From Burkholderiales bacterium (lineage in GTDB: Bacteria > Pseudomonadota > Gammaproteobacteria > Burkholderiales > Burkholderiaceae_C): a stretch of DNA of 53,119 bases. Below are positions 35,529 to 44,493 of the stretch, piece after piece. The DNA lies in NCBI GenBank assembly GCA_026400275.1, contig JAPLPK010000129.1:1-53119 (forward strand). The letters are read 5' to 3'. The translations under genes were made by a program, and so were the position numbers. The stretch's first letter is position 1. Each line of letters begins with the position of its first letter. The notes under the pieces are model-generated. The model was not told the DNA's origin and ran no database searches. It worked only from the letters and a program-made list of their open reading frames with translations.

Positions 35529-36446
35529 TCAGGGCAGTGTTGCCAGCACCACGCCGAGCAGAGCCACGCCGAAGGCCAGTATTTGCACCAAGCTCAAAGT
35601 TTCGCCCAGCACCAGCACGCCGGTCAGCGCAGTGGCGATGGGCAGCAGCACGGTATACACACCGGCCTGCGCCGCTGGCACCACGCGCAGGCCCGTCATC
35701 CACAGCCACACCGTGCCCACGCTGGCGGCCATGGCATAGAACACCAGCAGCAGCCAAGTGCCAGGGTGGACTGCGCCGAAGTTGAAAGACGTGGCCATGT
35801 ACAGGCCGGCGGGCGTCATCAGCACCAGACCCCACAGGTTGATGAGGGCGCTGATGCGCTTGGGGCCGATGCTGCCAGTGAGCTTTTTGCCGATCACTGC
35901 ATAGGCGGCCTCGCACAGCACGGCCCCAAACACCAGCAGATTGCCCCACAGGTGGTTTGAAGCCAAATCGGCCTCTGGTGCAGAAGATACCTGCGCAAGG
36001 TGCTCTGATTTTGATAGTGCGAGCAGGCCGATGCCGAGCACGCCGCAAGCGACCGCAGCCCACACCCGCAGGCCGATGCGTTCGCGCAGGATCAGCCAAC
36101 TCAGCAGCGCGACCGTGGCCGGGATGGCTGCCAGGATCACCCCGGCTGACACAGCGCTGGACATGCTCACGCCATACAGCATGCAGATCGAGAACAGGAA
36201 GTTGCCTAGAAAGGACTCCAGAAACACCAGCCACCGGATGCGGGTGGACATGGGCCCTTCGGACGCCGGTTTTTTCAGCCACGGGAGCATGGCTATGGCC
36301 GCAATACCGAAGCGCAGCCAGGCCAACAGGAATACGGGCAGGGCGGCGACCAACGGCTTCGACATGGCGATATACACGCCCACTAGGGCCATGCCAGAGG
36401 CTAGGCAGAGGCGCGCGGTCAAAGGGCCAAGGGGGGCAGAGTTCAT
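35529..36446 (-). CDS. EamA-family (DMT) inner-membrane transporter
   Basis: A 305-residue permease with ten helices in two EamA repeats, from MNSAPLGPLTARLCLASGMA to LVQILAFGVALLGVVLATL. The second repeat starts LLVFGAVLCEAAYAVIGKKL. The loop between repeats (SKSEHLAQVSSAPEADLA) is coded by sequence similar to the dispersed hairpin repeat, read on this strand. Members export small metabolites; the substrate is unknown. The next locus on the other side is polyamine catabolism, but the gene is divergent from it. The start is chosen at the conserved hydrophobic N-terminus; the ribosome site is weak. Confidence 0.87.
   Translation of the reverse strand: MNSAPLGPLTARLCLASGMALVGVYIAMSKPLVAALPVFLLAWLRFGIAAIAMLPWLKKPASEGPMSTRIRWLVFLESFLGNFLFSICMLYGVSMSSAVSAGVILAAIPATVALLSWLILRERIGLRVWAAVACGVLGIGLLALSKSEHLAQVSSAPEADLASNHLWGNLLVFGAVLCEAAYAVIGKKLTGSIGPKRISALINLWGLVLMTPAGLYMATSFNFGAVHPGTWLLLVFYAMAASVGTVWLWMTGLRVVPAAQAGVYTVLLPIATALTGVLVLGETLSLVQILAFGVALLGVVLATLP
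35971..36027 (-). repeat. Repeat family B-like segment inside the second EamA gene
   Basis: Minus strand CACTATCAAAATCAGAGCAC, then CTTGCGCAGGTATCTTCTGC and ACCAGAGGC follow the order of the intergenic copy at 27447 (GCTAT, AGCTGCTTGCGCAGAAGATA, AGAGGC). It is in frame and codes an exposed loop between the two halves of the transporter, a tolerant site for insertion. Confidence 0.6.
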
Positions 36447-36611
36447 ACAGGCGACGGAGTCTGGAGTCAGGCGCGTGGGCCCGTTTTCGTTTTTGATGGA
36501 GGGTGCAGTGTAGGGTGCGGCGCAGTGTAGACACGTTCTTAGTGGCCCCCTGCAGCTGCGCCAAAGTGGCACTGGGCAAGGTGCCAATTTGGCCTATCGT
36601 GCGGTCTTTGC

Positions 36612-37565
36612 ATGAAGGCATTGAAACCTATGGGACTCGGAAATTTTGCATACGCCAACAACAGCAACCATTTTTTAGCCACCCAGGCGCTTGCCGCGCA
36701 GCCGTTTGCACTGGCCGGCGTGCCGTTTGACGGCGCCGTGACGAATCGCCCAGGTGCGCGCTTTGGCCCGCAGGAGATTCGCCGCGCCAGCTTGATGTTG
36801 TGTGACGGCCTCCACCCGTATTTCGGCGTGTCGCCTTTAGATTACCTGGGCGACGCGCTGGATATGCGCCTGCCCAATGCATCGCCGTTGAGCGAAGTAC
36901 GTGCACATATCCAGCAACAGGCGGCGGAGCTGATGGCCCGCCACCACTGCGTGTTTTTGGGCGGCGACCATTCCGTCACGCTGGCGCTGCTGCGGGCTGC
37001 CCACGCCCAGCATGGTCCGTTGGCGCTGGTGCATTTCGACGCGCATTGCGATACCTGGGTAGACCATTTTGGCGAGCCGTCCGGCCACGGCACCTGGACC
37101 TACGAGGCATTGCAGGAAGGCCTGGTCAGCCCCGCGCATTGCGTGCAGATTGGTTTGCGCTCCAGTGGCGAGCGGGCTGCACGCGAGTATGTGCAAGACC
37201 AGGGCGGTTTGATATTCACCGCGCGCCAGCTGCGTGGGTTAGACGGCGCCGGCCTGAACCCGGTGCTGGACACCATACGCCAGCGCCTGGGCGACCGGCC
37301 CTGCTACTTGACCTTGGACATTGACTGCCTGGACCCGGCATTTGCACCCGGCACCGGCACGCCCGAGCCTGCCGGCTTGACCAGCTCGCAGCTGATGACG
37401 TTTTTGGAGCAGCTTGCAGGCTTGAACATGGTGGGCATGGACTGCGTGGAGGTGGCACCCGCGTACGACCATGCCGAGCTGACCACCTTGGCGGCAGCCA
37501 CCTGTGTATGGACCTATTTGAGCGGGCAGGTTGCCAAGCTGCAAGGAGCGCCGCATGCTGCGTAA
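36612..37565 (+). CDS. Agmatinase-family ureohydrolase
   Basis: A 317-residue Mn-dependent hydrolase of the arginase/agmatinase family. Metal and active-site motifs: FLGGDHSVTLALLRA, VHFDAHCDTW, and LDIDCLDPAFAPGTGTPEPAG, plus the N-terminal GVPFDGAVTNRPGARFGPQEIR. It would split agmatine to putrescine and urea, feeding the following polyamine genes; guanidinobutyrate or guanidinopropionate are alternatives in this family. Its stop overlaps the PuuB-like start by 11 bp, so they form an operon. The second Met (36630) is a possible start. Confidence 0.9.
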   Translation: MKALKPMGLGNFAYANNSNHFLATQALAAQPFALAGVPFDGAVTNRPGARFGPQEIRRASLMLCDGLHPYFGVSPLDYLGDALDMRLPNASPLSEVRAHIQQQAAELMARHHCVFLGGDHSVTLALLRAAHAQHGPLALVHFDAHCDTWVDHFGEPSGHGTWTYEALQEGLVSPAHCVQIGLRSSGERAAREYVQDQGGLIFTARQLRGLDGAGLNPVLDTIRQRLGDRPCYLTLDIDCLDPAFAPGTGTPEPAGLTSSQLMTFLEQLAGLNMVGMDCVEVAPAYDHAELTTLAAATCVWTYLSGQVAKLQGAPHAA

Positions 37566-38868
37566 ATCTTTGGTGGCGTCCGACGCCCAGCTGAACCAGG
37601 GCAGTTATTACGAAGCCAGCGTCCAACGTGGTGCGCCCGACCCGGTGTTGCGCGGTGCCGAGACGGCCGATGTGGTGGTGGTGGGCGCAGGGTTTTCTGG
37701 ACTGTCTGCCGCCATCGAGTTGGCGCAGCGGGGCATGCGGGTGGTGGTGCTGGAGGCCGACGTGGTTTGCGGCGGTGCCTCTGGGCGCAATGGCGGCCAG
37801 ACCATCGTGGGCTTTGCCGGTGGTCAAGACGTGTTTGAAAGTCAGCTGGGTGCTAAGGATGCCCACCGTGCTTGGCAGATGTCGCTGGAGGCGATTGAGC
37901 TGGTGGACAAGCGCATTGCACAGTTCAACATCGATTGCGAGCGGGTCAACGGCTATTTGTATGTGGCCGATTCACCCCGCAAGGCGCGTGCGCTGGAGGC
38001 GGAAATCCGCAGAGCCCAGTCGCAGTATGGGCTGCAGGTAGACCTTGTTGAAGGCAGCGCGGTGCAGCAGCATATCGCCAGCCCGCGCTACTGCGCGGCA
38101 GCGTATGAGCGGCTGTCCGGCCACTTGCATCCGCTGAAATTCGGCCTGGGCCTGGCGGCGGCGGCGCGTGCGCTGGGCGTGCGCATCTACACCGGGTCCG
38201 CAGTCACGCAGCTGGACCGTGGTGCCAAGGTGTGTGCGCACACCGCACAGGGCCAGGTGCGGGCGGACTATGCGGTGCTGGCTGGCAATTACAAGCTGCC
38301 CGAATACGGCGCCGCAGTGGCGCCTGAGATCACACCGCGCATCATGCCGGTGGGCACCTATGTGGTGGCCACGCCGCCGCTGGGCGAGGCAATGTGCCGC
38401 CAGCTCATTCCCAGCAACGCCGCAGCATGCGACAACAATTTTGCCTTGGACTATTTCCGCTTCAGCCAGGACCACCGTTTGCTTTTTGGTGGCCGTGTGA
38501 GCTACAGCACCTCTACGCCTGCCAATCTGGCGCAGCGCATGCAGGCCCGTATTGCCAAGGTATTCCCCGAGCTACAGGGTGTGCCGCTGGACTATGTGTG
38601 GGGCGGCTTTGTAGACATCAGCATGAACCGGGCGCCAGACTTTGGCCGGCTGGGGTCGAATGTGTACTACCTGCAGGGTTTTAGTGGCCACGGCGTGGCC
38701 TTGACGGGGCTGGCTGGACAGCTGGTGGCCGAGTCGATTTCAGGCCAAGCCGAGCGCTTTGATGTGTTTGCCCGTCTGCGGCACCAGAACTTTCCTGGCG
38801 GAGCCTTGCTGCGCACGCCCACACTGGTGCTGGGCATGCTGTACCACCGTTTGCGCGACCTGCTTTAG
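37555..38868 (+). CDS. puuB: Gamma-glutamylputrescine oxidase-like FAD oxidoreductase
   Basis: A 437-residue FAD enzyme of the DAO family. The dinucleotide site is VVVVGAGFSGLSAAIELAQ and VVVLEADVVCGGASGRNGGQ; the C-terminal FAD contact is YYLQGFSGHGVALTG. PuuB oxidises gamma-glutamyl-putrescine to the aldehyde with hydrogen peroxide release, the second step of the Puu route, and the neighbouring puuA, puuD and puuC-like genes support that role. The start MLRKSLVAS has AAGGAG upstream; it overlaps the agmatinase stop. A palindromic element follows. Confidence 0.87.
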   Translation: MLRKSLVASDAQLNQGSYYEASVQRGAPDPVLRGAETADVVVVGAGFSGLSAAIELAQRGMRVVVLEADVVCGGASGRNGGQTIVGFAGGQDVFESQLGAKDAHRAWQMSLEAIELVDKRIAQFNIDCERVNGYLYVADSPRKARALEAEIRRAQSQYGLQVDLVEGSAVQQHIASPRYCAAAYERLSGHLHPLKFGLGLAAAARALGVRIYTGSAVTQLDRGAKVCAHTAQGQVRADYAVLAGNYKLPEYGAAVAPEITPRIMPVGTYVVATPPLGEAMCRQLIPSNAAACDNNFALDYFRFSQDHRLLFGGRVSYSTSTPANLAQRMQARIAKVFPELQGVPLDYVWGGFVDISMNRAPDFGRLGSNVYYLQGFSGHGVALTGLAGQLVAESISGQAERFDVFARLRHQNFPGGALLRTPTLVLGMLYHRLRDLL

Positions 38869-38893
38869 TAGCGGGCTCGCCAAGCGTGATTAG

Positions 38894-39055
38894 GGCGACG
38901 CTAAACAAGTCCCCGCGAGGCTGCGTGCCCTGGATAGGGATGGGATGCAAGGCGCAAACCGCAGACATAGCTTGGGCTATGGCGAGGATTTGCAACGCCG
39001 CAGACCGCCCGAGGCCAGGGATGCGCAGACCGCGAGGGACTAGTTCGGCGTTGCC
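38894..39055. repeat. MITE-like long imperfect palindrome
   Basis: The ends are about 40-bp inverted repeats: left GGCGACGCTAAACAAGTCCC then CGCGAGGCTGCG...CCCTGG; right, read in reverse, GGCAACGCCGAACTAGTCCC then TCGCGGTCTGCG...CCCTGG. The interior is also partly self-complementary, with a CATAGC-TTGG-GCTATG apex. No coding frame. It fills the gap between the PuuB-like gene and the convergent MocR gene and may terminate both. The size and design suggest a non-autonomous mobile element; a target duplication is not evident. Confidence 0.75.
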
Positions 39056-40561
39056 TTAAGCGGCTTTGCGCCCCGCCTTTTTGGCTGCGGGCGTTGCCGT
39101 TACGCTGGCCACCATGTCGGCTATACGTTTGCCGCTGGCGGCAATGTCGGCCTGTACCGTGTAGCCGTAGCCAATCACCAGACCGCGTATGTCGCGTCGT
39201 GCGAGGCAGTATGCAGATAGCGGGCGCACGGTCAGACCGAAGCCGCCCAGCGCCTTGGCCAGCGCGGCGTCGTCCACCTGTGGCGGCAGCTTGAGGCAAA
39301 GGTGCAGCCCTTGCTCGGCGCCAGTGATGCAGGCGTGTTCGCCCAGGCAGGGCGCCAGGGCTTCCAGCAGGCACTGGCGGCGTTGGGCGTGGCTTTGCTT
39401 GGCACGGCGCAAGGTGCTGGCAAAGTGCCCCATTTCAATGAATTCGGCCAGGGCCGCCTGCAGGTGCATCTGGCCTGGTCGGTTCAGGTCGTAATGGGCT
39501 TGCTTGAAGGAAGTGATCAGGGCTTTGGGCACCACCAGGTAGCCCAGCTTGAGGCCCGGGTACATCACTTTCGAAAAGCTGCCCATGTAGAGCACCCGGC
39601 CGTCCTGGTCCAAGCCCTCCAGCGAGGACAGCGGGTGGCCGGTGAAGCGAAACTCGCTGTCGTAGTCGTCTTCCAGTATCCAGGCGTCGTGCTTGCGTGC
39701 GGCGGCCAGCAGCAAATGCCGCCGTGCAAGTGACATCACGGCGCCAGTGGGGTACTGGTGTGACGGCGTAACGTAGACCAGGCGCGGCGCGTGGGCGTTG
39801 TCGGCCGCGTCGGGCGCAATGCCTTCCTGGTCCACGGAAATGGGGTGCAGCTTCAGCCCGGTGGCCATAAAGGCCTTGGCGGCGCCCCAGTAGGCGGGGT
39901 CCTCCAGCCACACGGTGTCGCCATGGTCGGCCAGCAACTGCGCGCACAACTCCAATGACTGCTGGGTTCCGCTGGTGATCAGCACCTGGCTGGGGTCCAG
40001 GATGACGCTGCGGAACATGCGCAAGTGGTTGGCAATGGCACGGCGCAGCGGGGCGTAGCCGCCCGAGCTGCTGTAGTCCAGCATGTCGGGGTAGGTCATC
40101 CGCCAGTACTTGTTCTGCAACCGTTGCCACAGCTGCACTGGAAAAGCGCTGAAGTCGGCAATGCCCGGAGTGAAGGGCTGCACCTCCAGTTCGCTGGCGC
40201 AGAAGGTTTCGGCCAGCGCCCGGCCACGTTTGGACAGCTGGGTGCAATGCCCAGGCTCAGTGCGCGCGGTTTGCTTGCGCGCAAGGCTGACTTTGCTCAG
40301 GTTGTCGCTAACAAAGGTTCCACTGCCCACATGGCTGACGAGATAGCCCTCTACCGTGAGCTGGTTGATAGCTGCCACCACGGTGTTGCGCGATACGTCC
40401 AGGTCTTGAGATAGCTTGCGGCTGGAGGGCAGACGGTCGCCTGCGGTGATCTTGCCGCCCAGGATGGCCCGGCGGAGCGACTCATACAGCAGGCGGTGCA
40501 GGGGCAGCGCATCTTGGGCGCCCACTTTGTTGATTTCAGTAACGAGGAATTCGCTCAGCAT
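39056..40561 (-). CDS. MocR/PdxR-type regulator (GntR winged helix plus aminotransferase domain)
   Basis: A 501-residue regulator. The N-terminal GntR winged helix reads LHRLLYESLRRAILGGKITA, GDRLPSSRKLSQDLDVSRNT and VEGYLVSHVGSGTFV. After a linker, a fold-type I aminotransferase-like domain binds PLP: LITSGTQQSLELCAQLLAD, ILEDDYDSEFRF and the Schiff-base Lys in MGSFSKVMYPGLKLGYL. MocR proteins near puu or gab genes sense GABA, polyamines or related amines through PLP. It is divergent from puuD and so likely controls the locus. The start MLSEFLVTE has CGGAG upstream. Its stop abuts the palindromic element. Confidence 0.92.
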   Translation of the reverse strand: MLSEFLVTEINKVGAQDALPLHRLLYESLRRAILGGKITAGDRLPSSRKLSQDLDVSRNTVVAAINQLTVEGYLVSHVGSGTFVSDNLSKVSLARKQTARTEPGHCTQLSKRGRALAETFCASELEVQPFTPGIADFSAFPVQLWQRLQNKYWRMTYPDMLDYSSSGGYAPLRRAIANHLRMFRSVILDPSQVLITSGTQQSLELCAQLLADHGDTVWLEDPAYWGAAKAFMATGLKLHPISVDQEGIAPDAADNAHAPRLVYVTPSHQYPTGAVMSLARRHLLLAAARKHDAWILEDDYDSEFRFTGHPLSSLEGLDQDGRVLYMGSFSKVMYPGLKLGYLVVPKALITSFKQAHYDLNRPGQMHLQAALAEFIEMGHFASTLRRAKQSHAQRRQCLLEALAPCLGEHACITGAEQGLHLCLKLPPQVDDAALAKALGGFGLTVRPLSAYCLARRDIRGLVIGYGYTVQADIAASGKRIADMVASVTATPAAKKAGRKAA

Positions 40562-40584
40562 GTGGACTCCGGGGCTAGAGTGGA

Positions 40585-40617
40585 TGCAAAGTGGCACCAT
40601 TGACCTTTGCAAACTGG
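40585..40617. promoter_or_regulatory. Candidate MocR operator: direct repeats
   Basis: TGCAAAGTGG (40585-40594) and TGCAAACTGG (40608-40617) are direct repeats 23 bp apart between the divergent MocR gene and puuD. An inverted GCAAAG/CTTTGC pair spans the first repeat and the base before the second. MocR-type regulators commonly use paired direct repeats of this sort in divergent promoters. Confidence 0.5.
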
Positions 40618-40685
40618 ATCTATTATTAAACCAATAGCCCGGCACAATTGTCAGCAATATGCAATTCTTTATTCACATATAAGCC

Positions 40686-41474
40686 ATGCAAAAAGCACAC
40701 ACCGCTTGCCTTGTATGGTTGCCAGCAGACCACCGTGGTCGCGACAGTGGCTCTGCCGATCTGCCCTATTTGATGCTCGGCGAGAAGTACGCTACAGCCT
40801 GCAAGTTTGGTGCCCATGCCCAACCCGTGATCTTCCCCCTGGTGCAAAGCAGCCAGATCGCCAGCTTGCTGGAGTGGGTGGACGGCGTGATGCTGACCGG
40901 CTCGCCCTCCAACGTGCACCCCTCGCATTTCGATGAAACCGTCTTGGACCCCAGCTTGCCATTGGATGTAGAGCGCGACAGCCTGACGCTGCCCTTGATC
41001 CAGGCCTGTATCCAGCAAGGCGTGCCTTTGTTGGGCATCTGCAGAGGCTTTCAGGAAATCAATGTGGCGCTGGGTGGCTCACTGCACCAAAAGGTGCACG
41101 GCGTGGAGGGGCTGATGGACCATACCGAGCCCGAGGAAGATCCGCTGGACCTGCAGTACGCGCCCAGGCATGCGGTGCGTTTTGCACCCGGCAGCGCCTT
41201 CGCCCAATGGGCCGGCGGAGAAAGTGCCATGGTGAATTCCTTGCACGGCCAGGGCATCCACAAGTTGGCACTAGGTTTGGAGCCGCTGGGCTGGGCTGAA
41301 GATGGGCTGGTGGAGGCATTTGGCGTGCAAGCTGCGTCGGCTTTCGCCTATGCCGTGCAGTGGCACCCTGAGTGGAAGTTTGCCGAGAACCCGTTTTACA
41401 CCGCCATATTGAATGCATTCGGTGAGGCCTGTCAGGCCCGCCATACCGCGCGCTTGGCTGGCGCGTCGAACTAA
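40686..41474 (+). CDS. puuD: Gamma-glutamyl-gamma-aminobutyrate hydrolase (PuuD-like)
   Basis: A 262-residue class I glutamine amidotransferase-like hydrolase. The nucleophile Cys is in LLGICRGFQEINVALGG, and the His-Glu pair in AVQWHPEWKF. PuuD releases GABA from gamma-glutamyl-GABA, the fourth step of the Puu pathway. The N-terminus (CLVWLPADHRG) and the LPYLMLGEKYATAC segment match the family. It starts the operon running through puuA, an aminotransferase and the polyamine importer, with a MocR gene divergent. Confidence 0.92.
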   Translation: MQKAHTACLVWLPADHRGRDSGSADLPYLMLGEKYATACKFGAHAQPVIFPLVQSSQIASLLEWVDGVMLTGSPSNVHPSHFDETVLDPSLPLDVERDSLTLPLIQACIQQGVPLLGICRGFQEINVALGGSLHQKVHGVEGLMDHTEPEEDPLDLQYAPRHAVRFAPGSAFAQWAGGESAMVNSLHGQGIHKLALGLEPLGWAEDGLVEAFGVQAASAFAYAVQWHPEWKFAENPFYTAILNAFGEACQARHTARLAGASN

Positions 41475-41488
41475 AAGAGGAGATAGAT

Positions 41489-42856
41489 ATGGACCAACGC
41501 AAAGCAATGAGTTTCAACGACCTGGAGTTGTGGCTGAACGAGCGCAGAGTCACCGAGGTGGAGTGCCTGGTACCCGACTTGACCGGGGTGGCCCGTGGCA
41601 AGATTTTGCCCCGTGAGAAGTTCACCGAAGACCGCGGCATGCGCATTCCCCAGGCCATTGTGGCCATGGGTGTGACCGGCGAATTTCCTGAGCAAGGCCC
41701 GTACTACGACGTGATTGACCCCACGGACCGGGACATGCATCTGCAACCCGACGAAGCCACGGTGCGCATCGTGCCCTGGGCCACGGACCCCACGGCGCAA
41801 GTCATCCATGACTGCTATGACCGTGATGGCAAGCTGGTGCCGTTTGCGCCGCGCAGTGTGTTGCGCCGTATTTGCGACCTGTACGCCGCCGACGGGCTGG
41901 ACCCGGTGGTGGCGCCCGAGCTGGAGTTTTATCTGGTGGCCCGCAATACGGACCCAAACACCGTTTTGCGCCCACCGATTGGTCGCAGTGGCCGAGCAGA
42001 AACCTCCCGCCAGTCCTACAGCATCGATGCGGTGAACGAGTTCGATCCGCTGTTCGAAGAGATGTACGACTACTGCGAAAAGATGGAGCTCAATGTGGAC
42101 ACGCTGATCCACGAGGCTGGCGCTGGGCAGATGGAGATCAATTTCTTCCACGCCCACCCGTTGGGTTTGGCCGACGAGGTTTTCTTCTTCAAGCGCATGG
42201 CCCGCGAGGTAGCTTTGCGCCACGATATGTACTGCACCTTCATGGCCAAACCTATCGCCGGTGAGCCGGGCAGTGCCATGCATGTGCACCAAAGTATTCT
42301 CAACATTGCCACGGGCAAGAATATCTTCAGTAACGAAGACGGTACGCCGTCGGAGGCATTCTTTCACTACATCGGTGGCTTGCAGCGCTACATACCTGCA
42401 GCCATGGCCCTGGTGGCACCTTATGTGAACAGCTACCGTCGCCTGTCGCGCAATACGGCCGCGCCCATCAATATTGAGTGGGGTTTCGACAACCGTACCG
42501 TAGGCATTCGCTCCCCCATTTCGACACCGGCTGCACGGCGTGTGGAAAACCGTGTGATCGGTGTGGATGCGAATCCGTATGTGGCCATGGCCATGACTCT
42601 GGCCTGCGGCTACCTGGGCATGAAGAAAAAGATCAAACCTAAGGCTGAGATGAAGGGCGATGCGTATCTGGCGCCGTATTCATTGCCCCGCAGCCTGGGC
42701 GAGGCCCTGGACTTGCTGCGCAACGAGCCAGACTTGCACGAGGTGCTGGGCAAAGATTTCATCACCGTCTACACAGAGGTCAAAGACCTGGAATTCGAAG
42801 AGTTCATGAAAGTGATTTCACCCTGGGAGCGGGAGCACCTGCTGCTGCACGTTTGA
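41489..42856 (+). CDS. puuA: Gamma-glutamylputrescine synthetase (glutamine synthetase family)
   Basis: A 455-residue ATP-dependent ligase that joins glutamate to putrescine, the first step of the Puu pathway. Glutamine-synthetase family residues are visible: APELEFYLVARN, HEAGAGQMEINFFHAHPLG, GEPGSAMHVHQSI, NSYRRLSRNTAAPINIEWG, and RRVENRVIGVDANPYVAMA. The start has the strong ribosome site AGAGGAGATAGATATG; an almost identical leader precedes the binding-protein gene at 44494. It lies 14 bp after puuD. Confidence 0.93.
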   Translation: MDQRKAMSFNDLELWLNERRVTEVECLVPDLTGVARGKILPREKFTEDRGMRIPQAIVAMGVTGEFPEQGPYYDVIDPTDRDMHLQPDEATVRIVPWATDPTAQVIHDCYDRDGKLVPFAPRSVLRRICDLYAADGLDPVVAPELEFYLVARNTDPNTVLRPPIGRSGRAETSRQSYSIDAVNEFDPLFEEMYDYCEKMELNVDTLIHEAGAGQMEINFFHAHPLGLADEVFFFKRMAREVALRHDMYCTFMAKPIAGEPGSAMHVHQSILNIATGKNIFSNEDGTPSEAFFHYIGGLQRYIPAAMALVAPYVNSYRRLSRNTAAPINIEWGFDNRTVGIRSPISTPAARRVENRVIGVDANPYVAMAMTLACGYLGMKKKIKPKAEMKGDAYLAPYSLPRSLGEALDLLRNEPDLHEVLGKDFITVYTEVKDLEFEEFMKVISPWEREHLLLHV

Positions 42857-42916
42857 AGTACATGACCTGTACGGATGTACCTGGTTAACGCATTGATTTG
42901 ATTTGGAGCTTCGCAA

Positions 42917-44359
42917 ATGAATTCACCCCTGAACTTAATGTCCCCACCTGCCATTGTTCGCCGCGAAAGCGTACTGGATACGAAGGCTATCCAGGCATTG
43001 GATAGCGCGCACTACATGCATCCGTTTACCGACCATCAGGATCTGGCAACCCGGGGCTCACGCGTGATCACCAAGGCCGACGGCATTTATGTGTGGGACT
43101 CCGAGGGCAACAAGATACTGGACGCCATGAGCGGTCTGTGGTGCGTGAGCGCCGGCTATGGACGCACCGAGTTGGCCCAGGCGGCCTACCAGCAGATGAT
43201 GGAGCTGCCGTTCTACAACAGCTTTTTTCAGACCACCAATGTCCCGGCTACCCAGCTGGCCGCAAAGTTGTCCACCCTGGCCAAGCCTGTCGGTGACCGG
43301 CGGTTTGACCACGTGTTTTTCTCCAGCAGCGGCAGTGAGAGCAATGACACCAATGTGCGCATGGTGCGGCGCTACTGGGATCTGCTGGACCAGCCCCAGC
43401 GCAAGGTGATCATCAGCCGCAAGAATGCGTACCACGGCAGCACCATGGCGGGGGCGTCGCTGGGCGGCATGTCTGGCATGCACGCGCAAGGTGACTTGCC
43501 TATTCCGAACATCACCCACATAGAACAGCCGTACTTTTTCGAGAATGCACTGCCAGGTGAAACTGAGCAGGCATTTGGCGTGCGCGCAGCTGGCTGGCTG
43601 GAAGAGAAGATATTGGAGGTAGGGCCAGAAAAGGTGGCGGCCTTTATTGGCGAGCCGGTGCAGGGCGCCGGTGGCGTCATCATTCCGCCAGACAGCTACT
43701 GGCCTGAAATCCAGCGCATTGTCGATAAGTACGGAATTTTGTTGGTCAGCGACGAGGTGATCTGTGCTTTTGGCCGCCTGGGCTACTGGTTTGCCTACGA
43801 GAAGTTTGGCTACAAACCTGACTTGGTCACTTTTGCAAAAGCGGTTACCAGCGGCTACATCCCGCTGGGCGGTGTGATGGTGGGCAACCGTGTCGCCAAG
43901 GTGCTGATTGAAAAGGGCGGCGAGTTCAACCATGGCTATACCTACAGCGGCCATCCTGTGGCCTGTGCTGTGGCGTTGGCCAATATTGCACTCATGGAAC
44001 GCGAAAACCTGGTGGGCCGGGTGAGGACCGATGTTGGCCCGTATCTTGCAGAAAAGTTTAAGACTTTGGCAGGGCATCCGCTGGTCGGCGTGGCAGAAAC
44101 CTGTGGCTTCACAGCTGGATTGGTTTTGGTGAAAAACAAGGCAACGCAAGAGCTGTTCGCGGAAGACCTGGGGGTGGGCATGGTTTGCCGCCGCCACTGT
44201 TTTGCCAACGGATTGATCATGCGGGCGGTCGGCGACCGGATGATCATCGCGCCCCCGCTAACCATGACCCACGCCCAGATTGACGAGATGGTGGCATTGA
44301 TTACGCGGTGCTTGGACTTGACCTACGCGGAGTTGAAGGACAAAGAGCTATTGGGCTAG
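42917..44359 (+). CDS. Class III aminotransferase (SpuC-like, putrescine/beta-alanine type)
   Basis: A 480-residue PLP enzyme, cytosolic. Motifs: YMHPFTDHQDLATRGSRVIT, FFSSSGSESNDTNVRMVRRY, AFIGEPVQGAGGVIIPP, ILLVSDEVICAFGRLG and the PLP Lys in VTFAKAVTSGYIPLGG. It resembles SpuC, the putrescine (cadaverine)-pyruvate aminotransferase, but omega-amino acid aminotransferases are close. Inside this locus it offers a second route from putrescine to 4-aminobutanal, or a GABA transamination. It lies 60 bp after puuA, in the same operon. Confidence 0.88.
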   Translation: MNSPLNLMSPPAIVRRESVLDTKAIQALDSAHYMHPFTDHQDLATRGSRVITKADGIYVWDSEGNKILDAMSGLWCVSAGYGRTELAQAAYQQMMELPFYNSFFQTTNVPATQLAAKLSTLAKPVGDRRFDHVFFSSSGSESNDTNVRMVRRYWDLLDQPQRKVIISRKNAYHGSTMAGASLGGMSGMHAQGDLPIPNITHIEQPYFFENALPGETEQAFGVRAAGWLEEKILEVGPEKVAAFIGEPVQGAGGVIIPPDSYWPEIQRIVDKYGILLVSDEVICAFGRLGYWFAYEKFGYKPDLVTFAKAVTSGYIPLGGVMVGNRVAKVLIEKGGEFNHGYTYSGHPVACAVALANIALMERENLVGRVRTDVGPYLAEKFKTLAGHPLVGVAETCGFTAGLVLVKNKATQELFAEDLGVGMVCRRHCFANGLIMRAVGDRMIIAPPLTMTHAQIDEMVALITRCLDLTYAELKDKELLG

Positions 44360-44493
44360 CGTGCGGTAGGCCTGCTGCTTTCGTTGATGCACTGTTACTG
44401 TTGCGTAAAGTTTCTCGTTTTCTTGCCAGTGTCATTCATCATCATGATTTGTTTCATGCTTTTACATTGTTCTTTTGTCATCAGGAGATAGAT

